DNA of 47,907 nucleotides from Psychrobacillus antarcticus (lineage in GTDB: Bacteria; Bacillota; Bacilli; Bacillales_A; Planococcaceae): contig NZ_JAIZDB010000039.1 in NCBI RefSeq assembly GCF_029533155.1, positions 1-47,907 on the forward strand. Direction: 5' to 3'. This document shows, piece after piece, positions 46,783 through 47,907 of the stretch; the first letter of the stretch is position 1; every line of letters starts with the position of its first letter. A program made the translations under genes and the position numbers. The notes beneath the pieces were generated by a model, which saw only the letters and a program-made list of their open reading frames with translations, had not been told where the DNA came from and did no database searches.

Positions 46783-47283
46783 CTATTCTACACGAAACGC
46801 TGTAACAAATTTAATCGGAGTATTAATATTTGATCCATCTTTTTTCAATATATGCACAGGGCCATCCTCACGAAGTGGTTTACCCTTATGACTAAATTTT
46901 AATAATAGCGTATCTAAATCTTCTAAAGAAAATATATGTTCACCTTCTGTTGTTTCTACCATAACTTTTGTAGCGTTTGGCAAAGGTTCAGAATTTAGGA
47001 TAAATGGTTTCATCTCAATTCCGAAAGAGCTTGTTAGTGCTTTTGTACGTTCATATTTTTTTTCGGTTTGTAAAGTTGGTGGATTTGTAGATCCCTCTAT
47101 AATTTCACGTGACCAATGAGCCGAAGTGACTTTTGTATACTCTTCTAGCTCATCTTTATATTCATAATTACCAGAAAAAAACTCATCCAAATCGATTTTT
47201 CGGTCATCGAAAATCCAAACAGTAGGGTCTAACGTAATTTTAAATTTAACTGTACCTTTAACTGGTATGATAAGTTCCAACAA
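46783..47283 (-). CDS. Conserved hypothetical protein (possibly YlaL-type)
   Basis: A 166-aa soluble protein, mostly beta with charged loops, opening LELIIPVKGTVKFKITLDPT then VWIFDDRKIDLDEFF. The position between ylaI and ylaN and the length near 160 aa suggest it corresponds to YlaL, sometimes labelled a peptidyl-prolyl isomerase-like protein; I recognise the pattern only weakly. GAGGAGGC lies just before the ATG. It shares a transcript with ylaI. ylaJ, ylaK and ylaM of B. subtilis are absent here. Confidence 0.75.
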   Translation of the reverse strand: MLELIIPVKGTVKFKITLDPTVWIFDDRKIDLDEFFSGNYEYKDELEEYTKVTSAHWSREIIEGSTNPPTLQTEKKYERTKALTSSFGIEMKPFILNSEPLPNATKVMVETTEGEHIFSLEDLDTLLLKFSHKGKPLREDGPVHILKKDGSNINTPIKFVTAFRVE

Positions 47284-47384
47284 AATTGCCTCCTCTAAAC
47301 TAACTAATTCTTTTTAAGTATACCTTTAAATTGAAAAGTACTAAAGAATATTAAATTATTTCTATAAGTTAGATAAGAGAACAC

Positions 47385-47413
47385 TTGCAATTTTTCTATT
47401 CAAAAGATACACT
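47385..47413 (+). promoter_or_regulatory. Promoter of ylaN
   Basis: TTGCAA (47385-47390), a 17-nt spacer and TACACT (47408-47413), 45 bp before the ylaN start. Confidence 0.6.
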
Positions 47414-47458
47414 TTAGGGAGATGAATAATTAGAAATAATAAAAATGGGGGCGTCCTC

Positions 47459-47740
47459 ATGGATACTAATATACAAATTTCGTATCAAGAAAAGGCTTTA
47501 GAGCTTTTGAAAAAAGATGCAGAAAAGATTGCACAGCTTATTAAAGTGCAAATGGATAACTTAATGATGCCTCAATGCCCACTTTATGAAGAGGTTTTAG
47601 ACACACAAATGTTTGGATTATCACGTGAAATAGATTTTGCGGTAAAACTTGGACTTATAGAGAAGAGTGAAGGAAAAGAACTTGTTGCTTCTCTTGAAAA
47701 AGAATTATCCGTTTTGCATGAGGTTCACACAAAAAAGTAA
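47459..47740 (+). CDS. ylaN: YlaN (iron-homeostasis protein)
   Basis: A 93-aa all-alpha protein with the conserved stretch [20 protein letters not shown] and [16 protein letters not shown]. YlaN is conserved in Firmicutes, is needed under iron limitation, and has been reported to bind the Fur repressor. A strong terminator follows and the next gene is ftsW, as in B. subtilis. Confidence 0.95.
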   Translation: MDTNIQISYQEKALELLKKDAEKIAQLIKVQMDNLMMPQCPLYEEVLDTQMFGLSREIDFAVKLGLIEKSEGKELVASLEKELSVLHEVHTKK

Positions 47741-47744
47741 CTAT

Positions 47745-47779
47745 AAAACTCAAACAAACTATCTGTTTGAGTTTTTTTT
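47745..47779 (+). terminator. Terminator of ylaN
   Basis: AAAACTCAAACA and TGTTTGAGTTTT are complementary around a 7-nt loop, followed by TTTTC. Confidence 0.88.
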
Positions 47780-47806
47780 CTATACAAAGAAATTGAGGTA
47801 TAATCT

Positions 47807-47907
47807 ATGATTTCATATTTAAAACGTTACGCAAAAAATTTCGACTACCCATTATTTTTTGTTTACTTAGCTTTATGCTTATTTGGTTTGGTAATGATAT
47901 ATAGTGC
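47807..47907 (+). CDS. ftsW: FtsW peptidoglycan polymerase, N-terminus only
   Basis: The first 33 codons of a gene cut by the window end. They read MISYLKRYAKNFDYPLFFVY, then a hydrophobic helix ending VMIYSA. The short cytoplasmic leader and the MIYSA end of helix 1 are typical of SEDS glycosyltransferases FtsW/RodA, and the position after ylaN identifies ftsW. GAGG lies 9 nt before the ATG. Confidence 0.85.
   Translation, partial: MISYLKRYAKNFDYPLFFVYLALCLFGLVMIYS

Overview
The window looks like a chromosomal segment of a low-GC, endospore-lineage Firmicute of the Bacillaceae/Planococcaceae type (Psychrobacillus, Lysinibacillus or a relative; this is inference from gene order and sequence style). 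From about 22 kb to the right end the genes follow the Bacillus subtilis backbone order: ykuV, ktrC, rnjA, rpoY, ykrA, def, ykyA, pdhABCD, speA, yktA, yktB, suhB (yktC), ylaF, typA, ylaH, ylaI, ylaN and the first codons of ftsW. Strong AAGGAGG-like ribosome sites and many TTG/GTG starts fit this group.

The left third is accessory. At 1-441 and 14851-15245 lie two inverted copies of a dispersed intergenic repeat. Between them are a membrane protein gene, a LysR regulator and a compact seven-gene cluster (2942-14783): an 800-aa membrane protein, an ABC ATPase and permease, a coiled-coil protein with a long Gly-Gln tract, a MoxR AAA+ ATPase, a DUF58 protein, a BatA-like VWA protein and a large dual-VWA protein. 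I read the cluster as one envelope-associated MoxR/VWA machine of unknown purpose. A repeat-dense 1.4 kb gap follows, then a Bmr/NorA-type efflux pump and a regulator-potABCD polyamine uptake operon, all on the minus strand. The regulator has a duplicated operator-like sequence in front of it.

In the backbone part, extra genes interrupt the ancestral order: a PfkB kinase followed by a 21-bp tandem repeat, three small unknown or poorly known genes (29.2-30.7 kb) bounded by a recurring CAATCGGGCCATTTA-type motif, a NodB-type deacetylase plus lrgAB-like pair between pdhD and speA, a nitronate monooxygenase-like gene, and a repeat insertion between ylaH and ylaI. The metabolic theme is central carbon (pyruvate dehydrogenase), polyamines (speA synthesis, potABCD import), K+ uptake, RNA turnover and cell-envelope genes.

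The least explained items are: (1) the dispersed repeat family, four copies, whose core is a 156-170 nt imperfect hairpin with compensatory base changes; (2) a complete mini transcription unit at 25272-25427 encoding a 23-residue, strongly cationic peptide; (3) the MoxR/VWA/ABC cluster with its near-perfect GGNCAA repeat tract; (4) the motif-bounded unknown genes near 29-31 kb. No rRNA, tRNA, insertion-sequence transposase or CRISPR array was seen.
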